Part shown: piece after piece, positions 41,458-51,085 of the stretch
Layout: each line of letters starts with the position of its first letter
Position numbering within the stretch: position 1 is the stretch's first letter
Source of the DNA: Fusobacterium necrophorum subsp. necrophorum
Lineage (GTDB): Bacteria > Fusobacteriota > Fusobacteriia > Fusobacteriales > Fusobacteriaceae
Direction: 5' to 3'
NCBI RefSeq assembly: GCF_004006635.1
Contig: NZ_CP034842.1
Coordinates: 2,356,001-2,420,000, forward strand
Length of the DNA stretch: 64,000 nt
Translations under genes and position numbers: made by a program
The notes under the pieces: generated by a model
The model's input: the letters and a program-made list of their open reading frames with translations, nothing else
The model's database searches: none
What the model was told of the DNA's origin: nothing

Positions 41458-42165
41458 ATTAGATGTTTAGTCAAGATTTATTTGACAGTAGGATGTATTT
41501 TTTTATATTTTAGAAAATTTATAGGGGAAAAAAGGAATAAATTTTTCTCGAGACATTTTAACATAGGTCTTTTTTCTGATTTGCTAAATCATGAAAAGAG
41601 AAAGTCAGATTTTTTTCAGTAATATTTACAATTTTGAAATTAGTGATGGGTGTGTACGTACAAGATATCTTCCTAAATATTTCAATAATCCTCCTATAGA
41701 ATTGATACCTTGTTCCCTTAGTAAGAAAAAAGATATGAATTTTCTTTATAAAGTTGGGTGAACATTTGCTTTTCTTTTAAATCTCATTTAAAATCTTGTT
41801 AATTTCCAGATTGGATCGTTTGTAAAGTAATAAATTTTGATTGATTAGTAACTGTGTCTACTTAGAAAATAATAGGGCATGAAAGAAATACTTTGTAGAT
41901 AACACCATAGATGGAAGAATAGATTTAGAAAAATTATAGAAGTGAAAATACAAATTGAAAAACTGGATAAGGCTTTAGCTACACCTACAAAAGAAGAAAA
42001 TTTATATTCCATAGGAAAAAGAATAGATAAAATTTTAGAAAAAGTGAGAGATTTTAGAAGAAAAAATCTAAGAACTGGTGAAAGGTTAATTAAGTATCAA
42101 AGAAAGGTGCTTAGCTTTTTTTGATGAAAAAAGGAATAAATAAAAAATACGAAAATAAAATAACA
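41458..42165. other. Region of short unrecognised fragments
   Basis: A 56-codon frame at 41591-41761 (plus) reads SNIYNFEISDGCVRTRYLPK then YFNNPPIELIPCSLSKKKD and looks like a C-terminal fragment of a larger protein. A 60-codon frame at 41942-42124 (KIQIEKLDKALATPTKEENL, basic and helical) has no clear ribosome site. Neither is recognised. The rest is A/T-rich without visible structure. Confidence 0.35.
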
Positions 42166-42300
42166 GTTTATATTTTGTAAATATTCTAAATGTGATATAA
42201 TAATTATACTAGGAGAGACATTATAAAGAACAAATATGTTGAATCAGAAACCTTAGAATTAAAAGGAAAATATACCGATACGATTTATATTTGTAAAATT
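42166..42300 (+). pseudogene. 5' remnant of an AlbA_2/Schlafen-type gene, copy 2
   Basis: This is homologous to 30067-30200. TGATATAAT is followed by a frame reading KYVESETLELKGKYTDTI, like the opening of AlbA_2-domain proteins, after which coding sense is lost. The region from 42301 to 42730 holds only short fragments and no gene I can support. Confidence 0.4.
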
Positions 42301-42730
42301 TCATGGAGAAAACAAAACTTGAATATCTGAAAGAAGTGATTACGAATATGGAGGTTTTCTAGTAATTATGGAATAAAAAACAGATTACAGACTGAAAATA
42401 TCTAGACAGTCAGATCAGGAAAAGATATGCATTTAATTGATTTTGAATGTATTAATGAAGTAATTTTAATAAGAATATTAGGAATGACACAACAGAATAT
42501 ACTGTAGATAAGTATCGAATGGAGGTCTTCATAGGAAATGAATTTTAACTATAAATTTTAAAGAGCTGATTACTATGTGGACTCGTTTTAGGTGAAAGCT
42601 TCCACTAATGATAGTATGGCAATATACCTTGAGGTTAATTGATAAAAATTTATTTAAGAAGAAATGAAAAAATAGATTAAAATTGTCAGTAAAATATATG
42701 AACAAGAATAAAGAAAAGTATATTAGAGCC

Positions 42731-42928
42731 AAATAATATAAGTTTTTATTTGTCGACCCTCAATAATGTAAATTTCCTGAGGGTTTGACAAACTTACTTT
42801 TAGTGAGGGATTAGGGATGATTTTGACATTTTTTATCAATTGAAATTAATAAAAAATGATACCATCATAACAGGTCGACAAATTTGGGAGTGAAAACTAG
42901 CTGAAATAAAGGGCTTTATCCTAGTCGG
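42731..42928 (+). promoter_or_regulatory. CRISPR leader of array 2
   Basis: It is homologous over its length to the leader of array 1 and ends with CGG at the first repeat. ACCCTCA (42756-42762) and TGAGGGT (42778-42784) form an exact 7-bp inverted repeat around the block AATAATGTAAATTTCC. In leader 1 the same position keeps a shorter CCTC/GAGG pair. TTGACATTTTTTAT near 42825 is a possible -35 region. Confidence 0.8.
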
Positions 42929-45540
42929 CTTATAATAGAAACAGATTGAAATGTAAAGTTTTCTTTGTTTTCTTGCTCTGCACTCGTGTTTGGCTTATAA
43001 TAGAAACAGATTGAAATGTAAAGCTATCACTTCCAGTCGCCGGGAGAATATACTCTTTTACTTATAATAGAAACAGATTGAAATGTAAAGCATTTTTCTC
43101 ATAATGAAAAAATAAAAATAAATGGACTTATAATAGAAACAGATTGAAATGTAAAGAGAAACAAGAAAAAGGAGGTAAACATGCCAAAAATACTTATAAT
43201 AGAAACAGATTGAAATGTAAAGAACTATAAACAAATTAAGAACTTTGGAGAATTAGTCTTATAATAGAAACAGATTGAAATGTAAAGAAATACTTGGAAA
43301 AAGAAAAGGCGGATCTGTTCAACTTATAATAGAAACAGATTGAAATGTAAAGGCAGTTCCCAACAAATAACAAACCATCGTTGATTTCTACTTATAATAG
43401 AAACAGATTGAAATGTAAAGGATGAAAAATTAGTACATATTAGCTGGAAAACTTTACTTATAATAGAAACAGATTGAAATGTAAAGATATACAATCAAGG
43501 GAATCTAAGGAGGAAAATATGGCTTATAATAGAAACAGATTGAAATGTAAAGCTTGCATCTCTAGGCATGATAAACGGTGCAGAATGCACTTATAATAGA
43601 AACAGATTGAAATGTAAAGTCAGACAACTTATGAATTTTTTCAGAAAATTGTTTAACTTATAATAGAAACAGATTGAAATGTAAAGATAGAAGAATGATG
43701 CAACTTCTTTCTTTTTTTCTTGTCTTATAATAGAAACAGATTGAAATGTAAAGGGAGATCTTTTAATGAAATATGTTCAAGGTCTTCCCTTATAATAGAA
43801 ACAGATTGAAATGTAAAGTTTAGAAGTTTGTGTTTCTTCCATATCTTCCCATTTACTTATAATAGAAACAGATTGAAATGTAAAGTTCTTCAGTGCCCAT
43901 TTGACAATGTCTTTCTGAAACTTATAATAGAAACAGATTGAAATGTAAAGGCGAGATGAGGAAAAGTACCGAGTAGAGTGCTTGGCTTATAATAGAAACA
44001 GATTGAAATGTAAAGTCCACTTTCACTTTATCACTAAACAGTAGATGTCGCTTCTTATAATAGAAACAGATTGAAATGTAAAGTTTTTTTCGAGAGGAGA
44101 TGTGCATATCGTAAAAACGCTTATAATAGAAACAGATTGAAATGTAAAGAGAATATATCCAATACAGTGCCGCCAATAGGACAACCTTATAATAGAAACA
44201 GATTGAAATGTAAAGAAGTAGGATTTCCTACTTAGGTACTAAAGGAGGAACTTATAATAGAAACAGATTGAAATGTAAAGGATTTCGGATTTACAAAATT
44301 ATGAGGTTCCTGTCGACTTATAATAGAAACAGATTGAAATGTAAAGGAAGAAGAGAATATCTGGGTCTTGTTCAAAAATGGGCTTATAATAGAAACAGAT
44401 TGAAATGTAAAGATTTATTTTCCTTCATGGGAAAAGACAGTTATTGAGCTTATAATAGAAACAGATTGAAATGTAAAGGAGTTAGCACATAAAATAGGAG
44501 TAGAGTTTGCTAAAACTTATAATAGAAACAGATTGAAATGTAAAGTTCAATACCATATTTCTCAATCAACCCTTTTTTTTTCTTATAATAGAAACAGATT
44601 GAAATGTAAAATTGATTTTCTGTATTTATAATTTCATTGGAAATTCCTCTTATAATAGAAACAGATTGAAATGTAAAAGTGTATTGTAAAAATATATATC
44701 TTTCATCTTCAGGACTTATAATAGAAACAGATTGAAATGTAAATTAAAAGATAAAGAAGAGATGGCATTACAAGCCATGCCTTATAATAGAAACAGATTG
44801 AAATGTAAATTATTTGTCGCTCGCTCAAGATGAAGAAACAGGTATCCTTATAATAGAAACAGATTGAAATGTAAATTCGTTGATTTCTAAGATTTTATCG
44901 TAATTTGTAACACTTATAATAGAAACAGATTGAAATGTAAATAAAATTGGCTTGGTACTGATATATTTAGTAATTATAGCTTATAATAGAAACAGATTGA
45001 AATGTAAATTTAATAAATCAATAAAATTCTTTTTCATACTTATCCCTTATAATAGAAACAGATTGAAATGTAAATTTGACTAAATTAGATATAAAAAAAG
45101 AGCAAACCAACTTATAATAGAAACAGATTGAAATGTAAATATACTTTCTCCTGATATTTGTAGAGTGATAGTAAAAGTCTTATAATAGAAACAGATTGAA
45201 ATGTAAATGAGGTGAGTTTAGAGTGGGAATATTACCAGAAATACTTATAATAGAAACAGATTGAAATGTAAATTTTGGAATTGTAATTTTATCCTCTAAA
45301 ACATCTGAACTTATAATAGAAACAGATTGAAATGTAAATTCTTTTGAGTACTCTGAAATATCTATTAAATCGGTAACTTATAATAGAAACAGATTGAAAT
45401 GTAAATCACATTTACTCTCTTTTCTTACACTATTTCAATCTTCCTTATAATAGAAACAGATTGAAATGTAAATAAAACAATCGCCTTTCTATTAAATTCT
45501 CCACCAATGCCTTATAATAGAAACAGATTGAAATGTAAAT
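42929..45540 (+). CRISPR. CRISPR array 2: 40 repeats, 39 spacers
   Basis: Forty 30-base repeats run from 42929 to 45540 with period 65-68 and spacers of 35-38 bases. The repeat starts CTTATAATAGAAACAG and continues ATTGAAATGTAAA plus one variable last base: G in repeats 1-25, A in repeats 26-27 (44582, 44649), T in repeats 28-40. Otherwise the repeats are identical. The leader is on the left. The last repeat is intact, and only 10 bases separate it from an ISL3 element, so the distal end seems to have been cut. Confidence 0.98.
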
Positions 45541-45550
45541 TTGTAGACTA

Positions 45551-47016
45551 GGTTCTTTGTCAAATCGTGTTGGTGAAAAAAACAAAATAATAAAATCGCT
45601 AGGGGAGGAATCTTTTAGATTTCTCCCTCTTTTAATATGCTGTTAGGATTACAAATTAAGATTCTTCTGCGCAAGTTTTGAAAACTTTTGTAACCATATG
45701 AAATCCGTTTCATCAACTTAATCTTTTGATGGAAGCCTTCTACAATTCCATTTGAGAAAGGACTGTCAATACTGTTTAAAATTTGGAAAGTAAGTTTTCT
45801 GTATGTCTTTAAAGTACGTGCTAAATGAAGATTATCACATCCTTTGTACTTCTCTAATAGAGAGAGAAAATTTTCTTTCTTCTTATGTTGAAATAGATAA
45901 AGAAAATTTTGATATATCCCATAGTATTCATCTAATTTTGGAATTTTCTTCAATAGGAAATTTACAATTTCTCCTGATGAAATATATTGTTTAAAAAAAT
46001 AGTCATAGTAACGCTTTTCTGATAGAGAACTAGCTGATTTTTGAAAGAGCTTCCAGTGTTTTTTTAATTTTCTTGCTAGAGAATGATCTTGAAGTTGTTT
46101 CATGAGTTGTATTCTTGCTTGTAAAAATGCCCTAGAGATTAATTGGACGATATGGAATCTATCTAAAATGATTTGCGCATTGGGAAATAATTTTGGCAAT
46201 ATTTGTAAGTAAGGTTCGTATAAATCTGTTGTGATAACCTGAACTTTTTTATGTTCTTCCATAGGAAAGGTCTGAAAAAAATCAATCAAGGGATCCTTTC
46301 TTCTATCTTCTAAAATATCTACAATCTCGCGCTTTTGTAAATCTACTAAAATGACAGACATATTTCCCGAAGCCTGTTTTGTAGATTTGAATTCATCGAT
46401 TCCTAAATGAGTAGGAAGCGTTTTGGGATGTTTCTTTTCAAAATCATAGTACTGTAAAAGACTTCTTTTCACAGTAGAAGAAGAGACTCGAAATCTTTTT
46501 GCAATATCTTTTTCTGAGATAATATTTTTGGATTCTAATGCGATGGAAAGTTTAACACTGTCTGCAATACTACAGTATTTTCTGACAAAATTGATAGAGG
46601 CAGAAAATGTTTTTGAACAACTTTTACAAAGGAAACGCTGCTTTCTTAGATAAAGATAAGAAGGAGTATTGGAAACGTCTAGTATTTTAATCTTAGAAAG
46701 TTTCGTACCATTCCGGATAATATGTTTTTCTCCACAGAAAGGGCATTTCTCTATGGAATAGGTTAGTATAGCATGGAATATGAGCGCATTGTAACCATGT
46801 ATTTTTTTTCTTCCCAAAGGATATCAGAAAAAGAAATGTTAGGGTCTTGAATTTTTAATAAAGTATTGATAGAATAATGATGAGACATAGAAATCAACTC
46901 CTTGTAATTGGGTTTGGCGATTTAATTATATCCGAGTTTTTCTAATGTCTCAATTTTTTTTGAAAAAAATGGTGTTGGATGATCCGAGACCACCAACACC
47001 AAAAATTATACAACCC
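45551..47016 (-). mobile_element. ISL3-family insertion sequence at the array end
   Basis: The left terminus GGTTCTTTGTCAAATCGTGT (45551) and the right terminus, whose complement reads GGGTTGTATAATTTTTGGTG ending at 47016, share a GTGTTGGTG core 18 bases inside. One transposase gene lies between them. The right end abuts a remnant of another IS, and the left end lies 10 bases from the last CRISPR repeat. An 8-base target duplication is not seen (GTAGACTA versus ATAAAATT), suggesting rearrangement after insertion. Confidence 0.7.
45615..46888 (-). pseudogene. ISL3-family transposase, frameshifted near its start
   Basis: The main frame (46817 to 45615, 400 residues) holds the zinc-binding region CPFCGEKHI... 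CKSC, HTH (DIAKRFRVSSSTVKRSL), and DDE domain (LGIDEFKSTKQ, ITTDLYEPYLQI, ILDRFHIVQL, NGIVEGFHQKIKLMKRISYG). The real start is ATG at 46888 (MSHHYSINTLLKIQDP), in another frame. The two join around an A8 run at about 46802-46812. This could be a disabling mutation, a sequencing artefact, or slippage-based control of transposition. Confidence 0.75.
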
Positions 47017-47165
47017 ATAAAATTAAGTGTTTCCTTTTTTATCTTTTTGTGATATAGTGTTTTTGAATCATAGTAGTTTTCTCCTTTGATTGGTTGTCGT
47101 AAACAAATCATACCATAGAAAACTATTTTATGGTTCTTTTTCTTTTGCAACACTGTGACACTTTA
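47017..47165 (-). mobile_element. 5' end of an unidentified IS, copy 1 (cut by ISL3)
   Basis: Read on the minus strand, the segment from about 47165 carries an IS start: AAAATAAAGTGTCAC, GAACCATAAAATAGTTTTCT, AAAGGAGAAAACTACT and ATG at 47071 (MIQKHYITKR then stop). It is a clear homologue of 63636-63770. The continuation KRKHL after the stop hints at an IS30-like transposase, but this is tentative. ISL3 lies directly against it. Confidence 0.55.
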
Positions 47166-47478
47166 TTTTACAACTTTAAAAATTATAAAAAAGTACAGAG
47201 ATTGATGAAAAAATGAAATTTAAAAAGTATTATTTGTAAAAAAGAAAATATTATTTCTACAAACAAAGGGCAAATAGAAAAGCATTAAGCGAGACTTTGA
47301 AGAAATTAGTTTCAAAAGGCAATAATCAGCATATTTCTTATCAGAAAAGATTAAAAGAGAGAAGAATAGTACAAAATATGTCAAATCCATAATTTTTGAT
47401 TTATTACCAAAGAACATATAAGACTATTGATATTTTTTTCTCCGATGATTTCAGGAAAGTAATTTTTATTTTTCCGTA
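47166..47478. other. Intergenic region without visible features
   Basis: It is A/T-rich, with no coding frame, repeat or clear terminator that I can support between the IS remnant and the DUF1697 gene. Confidence 0.4.
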
Positions 47479-48006
47479 CTACAATTTTAATTTCAGCTGT
47501 TCTATTACATTCAATTTCCTCATCGTTGCTGTGATAGAGAGTTGTCTTTCCAGATAATTGGTATTCAATTTTTTCTTCCTTGCATTCCTAGGAAGATACA
47601 TATATAGGCATTCACTTCCAACCATAAACTTTTCCTCTCCGAAGTTTCTATTTTTGAGTTCCTCCACTTTAACTTCCTCTATACTGTCATTCGTAAAGAC
47701 GAAATGTATTCGTGAATATTCATAACTTTCATCAAAGGGATTTTCTTTGACTGCTACTTGTAACTGATTTGGCTTTTTTATGATGACACTTAAATTCGCT
47801 CCTATCTTTTTAAGAATTGCACTATGAATTCGCTCTTCAGTCTCTTTTTCCGATAATTCTGTATCCAGTATGATATTTCCGCTTTGAATATAGGTCTTTA
47901 CATTTTGAAATCCTGCTTCTTGTAAAATTTGAGCTAAGTAGGACATTTTGGGTATCCTATTTTTTCCTGTTGGAGTTACTCCTCGTAATAGTGCAATTAC
48001 TTTCAT
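47479..48006 (-). CDS. DUF1697 family protein
   Basis: The 175-residue protein is a complete DUF1697 member, with the typical opening MKVIALLRGVTPTGKNRIPK, then LAQILQEAGFQNVKTYIQSG and NIILDTELSEKETEERIHSA, and the late basic stretch YLPRNARKKKLNTNYLERQL. The family has no proven function; a thermally stable ferredoxin-like fold is known. GGAGGTTTTGGA precedes the ATG. It is divergent from the TetR-MATE unit, sharing about 220 bases of upstream sequence. Confidence 0.85.
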   Translation of the reverse strand: MKVIALLRGVTPTGKNRIPKMSYLAQILQEAGFQNVKTYIQSGNIILDTELSEKETEERIHSAILKKIGANLSVIIKKPNQLQVAVKENPFDESYEYSRIHFVFTNDSIEEVKVEELKNRNFGEEKFMVGSECLYMYLPRNARKKKLNTNYLERQLSITATMRKLNVIEQLKLKL

Positions 48007-48151
48007 TCCAAAACCTCCATTATTAGTAATTATAAGTTATTATTATCAAATATTTGTTGATATTATAACATTTCTGAATTTGTTTTTATAGTCTGAATTC
48101 TATTGATGAAACTGAGAAAGGGATATAAGAGCTTATTTCTAATTTAAGTAG

Positions 48152-48204
48152 TTGACATTAGCTGACAAACGAGTTATAATAAAACCGACATATATGTCGG
48201 TTTT
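48152..48204 (+). promoter_or_regulatory. Consensus promoter and perfect palindromic operator for TetR-MATE
   Basis: TTGACA (48152-48157) and TATAAT (48175-48180) are exactly 17 bases apart. Immediately after lies a perfect 24-bp palindrome (48181-48204; half-site AAAACCGACATA), over the transcription start. This is the geometry of a strong promoter switched off by a TetR dimer, and the gene that follows encodes one. Confidence 0.85.
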
Positions 48205-48231
48205 ATTATACTGTGAAATGAGGTGTTTATT

Positions 48232-48843
48232 TTGAAAGAAGAAAAACAAAAAATTGGGCAGCTTAGAAAAAAAGAGATTCGAGAAGCTGCGAAAAGATGC
48301 TTTCTAAAGAAAGGATTTCAAAATACAACTATGGAAGATGTAATTATCGAGATAGGCATGAGTAGAGGAGGGGTCTATCATCACTATGCCAATACAAATG
48401 AAATGCTGAAAGATTTAATGCTTGACGGGAATCATTATAGAAACAGCTTAATACATGAATATTTAGAAAATAATCAAGGGAAGGATAAATATCAGCAAAT
48501 GAGTGATATTTTAGTGGAGAAATCTCTGGCGAATACGGATTTAATGAGCCTATATACACTTCTTTTGCAAGCTAAAAACTATCATGAAGATTTGGAGAAA
48601 TTGTATCAGGAACTGAAGGTCAATACCACGAATGAGCTTAGTATAATTGCAAAGCAACTTGGAATTGAAGCTGATATATTTCATGATGATTTTTTGGTGA
48701 ACTATATCAATGGAGTGATACTAAGTGCAGAGATTCTTTGTGCAAGAAATTCTTACAGTGAACATAAAAAATACATAAAAGAAAGTATTACAAATTACAT
48801 TGTTGATCTTGAAAAGAAGAAGGAAGGCAATGGAGAGGCTTAG
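48232..48843 (+). CDS. TetR-family repressor of the MATE pump
   Basis: The 203-residue protein has the TetR DNA-binding domain at its N-terminus (IREAAKRCFLKKGFQNTTME, DVIIEIGMSRGGVYHHYANT) and a helical ligand-binding domain. TTG at 48232 was preferred because GAGGTG lies 6 bases upstream; GTG at 48223 overlaps that site. The palindrome at 48181 is the likely operator, so it represses itself and the MATE gene 147 bases downstream. The inducer is probably a pump substrate. Confidence 0.85.
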   Translation: MKEEKQKIGQLRKKEIREAAKRCFLKKGFQNTTMEDVIIEIGMSRGGVYHHYANTNEMLKDLMLDGNHYRNSLIHEYLENNQGKDKYQQMSDILVEKSLANTDLMSLYTLLLQAKNYHEDLEKLYQELKVNTTNELSIIAKQLGIEADIFHDDFLVNYINGVILSAEILCARNSYSEHKKYIKESITNYIVDLEKKKEGNGEA

Positions 48844-48990
48844 AATAAATAAATAATTGAAAGTATCTCTTTGATACAAGGGATTATGAACTGTAAAAAA
48901 TACAAATGAATATTTCGATTGGATTTTTAAATTGAAGACTGGGTAAAAAAAAAGATAAATTTTTGAAAATATTAAGAGAAGGAGGAGCAT

Positions 48991-50340
48991 ATGATGAAAA
49001 AAGATATGAAAACGGAACTTTTAACCGAAAGTCCCAAGGATCTACTATTTAAGTTGGCAATTCCCGGAATAATTGGAATGATTGTTATAGGACTGTATCC
49101 ATTTATGGATGGAATATTTGCAGGATGGATTATCGGGGATTATGCCATGTCTGCTATCAGTATATCTATGTCCTTGACAATCATAAATGGAGGAATATCC
49201 GCACTTATTGGAGTTGGTAGTGCATCCGTATTATCAAGAGCGATCGGCAAAGGAGATAAAGAAACCACAGAGAGAATATTTGGAAATTTTTGTTATTGGG
49301 TAATCGTATTTTCTATCATTATCACAATATTAGGACTTTTACTTGCACCACATTTTTTAAATTTGGTAGGAGCAAAGGGTAACATCAAAGAACTTGGACT
49401 TCGATATTTGAGAATAGTTTTCCTTGGCTCCATATTTGTGAATTTTGCTCAAGCAGGCAATATGACAATGCGTGGTGAAGGAGCATTGAAACAATCCATG
49501 ATGATTATGGGAGTGGGTGCTGTATTAAACATTATTTTAGATCCTATTTTTATGAAATTGATGGGAAAATATGCAATAGAAGGTGCAGCTATTGCAACCG
49601 TACTCTCTCAAATTGTGCAAGCCATATTAACCTTTCATTATTTTTCAAAGAAAAGTGCATTTGTGGGAATTCATAAAATTCAAAAATGCAAGACCATTTA
49701 CTGGGAAATGTTTAGCATAGGAAGTTCTGCCATGATGATGCAAATTTTATTTGCAGTGCAACAGACATTTTTGTTTAAACAAGCTTTTTTATATGGAGGA
49801 GAAGACTGGGGGATTTTGATGTCTGCCACCATGCGATTATATATGTTCTCCTTTATTCCCTTGTGGGGAATGAGTCAGGGATTACAGCCTGTCATCGGAG
49901 CGAATTTTGGGGCAAAACAATACCAAAGAGTAAAAGATACCATGAAGATTTTTATGTATGGAGCAACAATACTTGCAGCAGTTTCGTGGATACCATCCAT
50001 GTTTTTCTCTGAAAAATTATTGTCATTGTTCAATGTGAGAAGTGAAATTATTAAAGCAGGAATTACAAACTTTAAGATGTTTTATTCCACCTTTATTTTG
50101 TACGGAATTATGATTATGACACTTACCTTTTTCCAATCCGTTGGAGATGGAAAAAAAGCGGGAATGATTGTCGTGTTTCGACAACTGATTTTGTTTATTC
50201 CGGCTATATTGTTATTACCAAAGGTATTTGGGGGATTAGTAGTTTGGTGGGCTGAACCTATTGTAGATTTTAGCATGATCATGCTTGGATTGCTTTTAAT
50301 GTTTAAAGAACTTAATCAAATGGGAGAAGAAAAAGCATGA
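48991..50340 (+). CDS. MATE-family multidrug efflux transporter
   Basis: The 449-residue protein has twelve hydrophobic segments and the MATE repeat structure: an N-terminal half with PGIIGMIVIGLYPFMDGIFA and ALIGVGSASVLSRAIGKGD, and a second half with SIGSSAMMMQILFAVQQTF and PLWGMSQGLQPVIGANFGAK. It should export drugs or cationic compounds using an ion gradient. It lies downstream of a TetR gene with a matching operator, a typical inducible efflux unit. AGGAGGAG precedes the start; ATG at 48994 is an alternative. Confidence 0.9.
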   Translation: MMKKDMKTELLTESPKDLLFKLAIPGIIGMIVIGLYPFMDGIFAGWIIGDYAMSAISISMSLTIINGGISALIGVGSASVLSRAIGKGDKETTERIFGNFCYWVIVFSIIITILGLLLAPHFLNLVGAKGNIKELGLRYLRIVFLGSIFVNFAQAGNMTMRGEGALKQSMMIMGVGAVLNIILDPIFMKLMGKYAIEGAAIATVLSQIVQAILTFHYFSKKSAFVGIHKIQKCKTIYWEMFSIGSSAMMMQILFAVQQTFLFKQAFLYGGEDWGILMSATMRLYMFSFIPLWGMSQGLQPVIGANFGAKQYQRVKDTMKIFMYGATILAAVSWIPSMFFSEKLLSLFNVRSEIIKAGITNFKMFYSTFILYGIMIMTLTFFQSVGDGKKAGMIVVFRQLILFIPAILLLPKVFGGLVVWWAEPIVDFSMIMLGLLLMFKELNQMGEEKA

Positions 50341-50424
50341 AAAATTTTCTGTCGGAAAAATAGTTGTTATAGAAATTCAAAAAAAGGCAATTATAAAATG
50401 ATTTATATGCTTGTAAAGTAAAAA
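50341..50424. other. Short intergenic stretch after the MATE gene
   Basis: A/T-rich and without a clear terminator. Confidence 0.3.
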
Positions 50425-50741
50425 ATGAAAAAAATATTAGAGAAAGTATTGAAAAATAATGAAAAAAGAAAAAAGATGTGTTATAATGTAAAAAATAAAA
50501 TCAATTTGTATAATTTAAGATGTAATAGTGTGAAAAAAGTTGTTTTATTTTGTCTGTTGTCATCAATGGTAACTTATGGACTGGATAGACAAGAATTACA
50601 TTTTTTAGATAAGATGACACTGAATATCCGGAAGAAAAGGAGGTTGAGAAATTAGAGGAATTTAAGGTAGAAAAATGGATCTCAAAAGAGAATTTGCTGA
50701 AGTTAAAAGAAAGAGAAAGAAAAATTATGGAATTGCAGTAA
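50425..50741 (+). pseudogene. Small exported protein gene, frameshifted, upstream of the autotransporter
   Basis: The first frame (50425-50655) gives a basic start, then KKVVLFCLLSSMVTYGLDRQ, which looks like a signal peptide with a long N-region. At about 50612-50618 the sense moves to another frame and continues DTEYPEEKEVEKLEEFKVEK then WISKENLLKLKERERKIMEL, charged and probably coiled-coil, ending at 50741. Joined, it would be a protein of about 105 residues. Small secreted helical proteins often precede fusobacterial autotransporters, but I cannot name the family. Confidence 0.5.
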
Positions 50742-51085
50742 GTAAATGCAACATTTTCATCTTATCATAGAAATCTTGTGAAAGAACATTTCAAATCTGA
50801 TGGAAAGAACTTTGCTTTATAGAAAAGAATCCTCTATGCAATCAATTGTAAATTATTTTAATGTACTCCTAGTAAAAGAGAAATTTTTTAAGTAGAGTAG
50901 CCTTCTTTTTTTCAAATTTTTATTTGAACCATATATTCATGGCAAGCTACATATAGCTTATACTGAACTCTCCCGTTCATGTATTTGTGATTATTTACAT
51001 TTTAATACGAGATTTTTTGATAGGAGTCTTTTTTGTCACACCATATTTTACAATTTATCAATGGTATGAAATGGAGGAAAGTGTT
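50742..51085. other. Upstream region of the autotransporter gene
   Basis: No gene is supported. The open frame from 50987 is an upstream extension of the autotransporter frame without a ribosome site. TTTATAGAAAAGAATCC and other A/T-rich stretches occur, but no consensus promoter pair is obvious. Confidence 0.4.

Noticed and set aside
43922-44176. 84-codon minus-strand frame with repeated YISICFYYK
   Set aside because: It is the translation of CRISPR repeats and spacers, not a gene.
45209-45243. Spacer 35 contains GAGTGGGAATA, the same 11 bases as the guaA end
   Set aside because: The surrounding bases do not match guaA, and the sequence reads as a plausible gene start (GTGGGAATATTACC). Chance is the simplest reading, so it is not taken as a self-targeting or attachment site.
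50987-51085. Upstream extension of the autotransporter frame
   Set aside because: It lacks a Shine-Dalgarno site, and the signal peptide organisation begins at the ATG at 51086, which has GGAGG.
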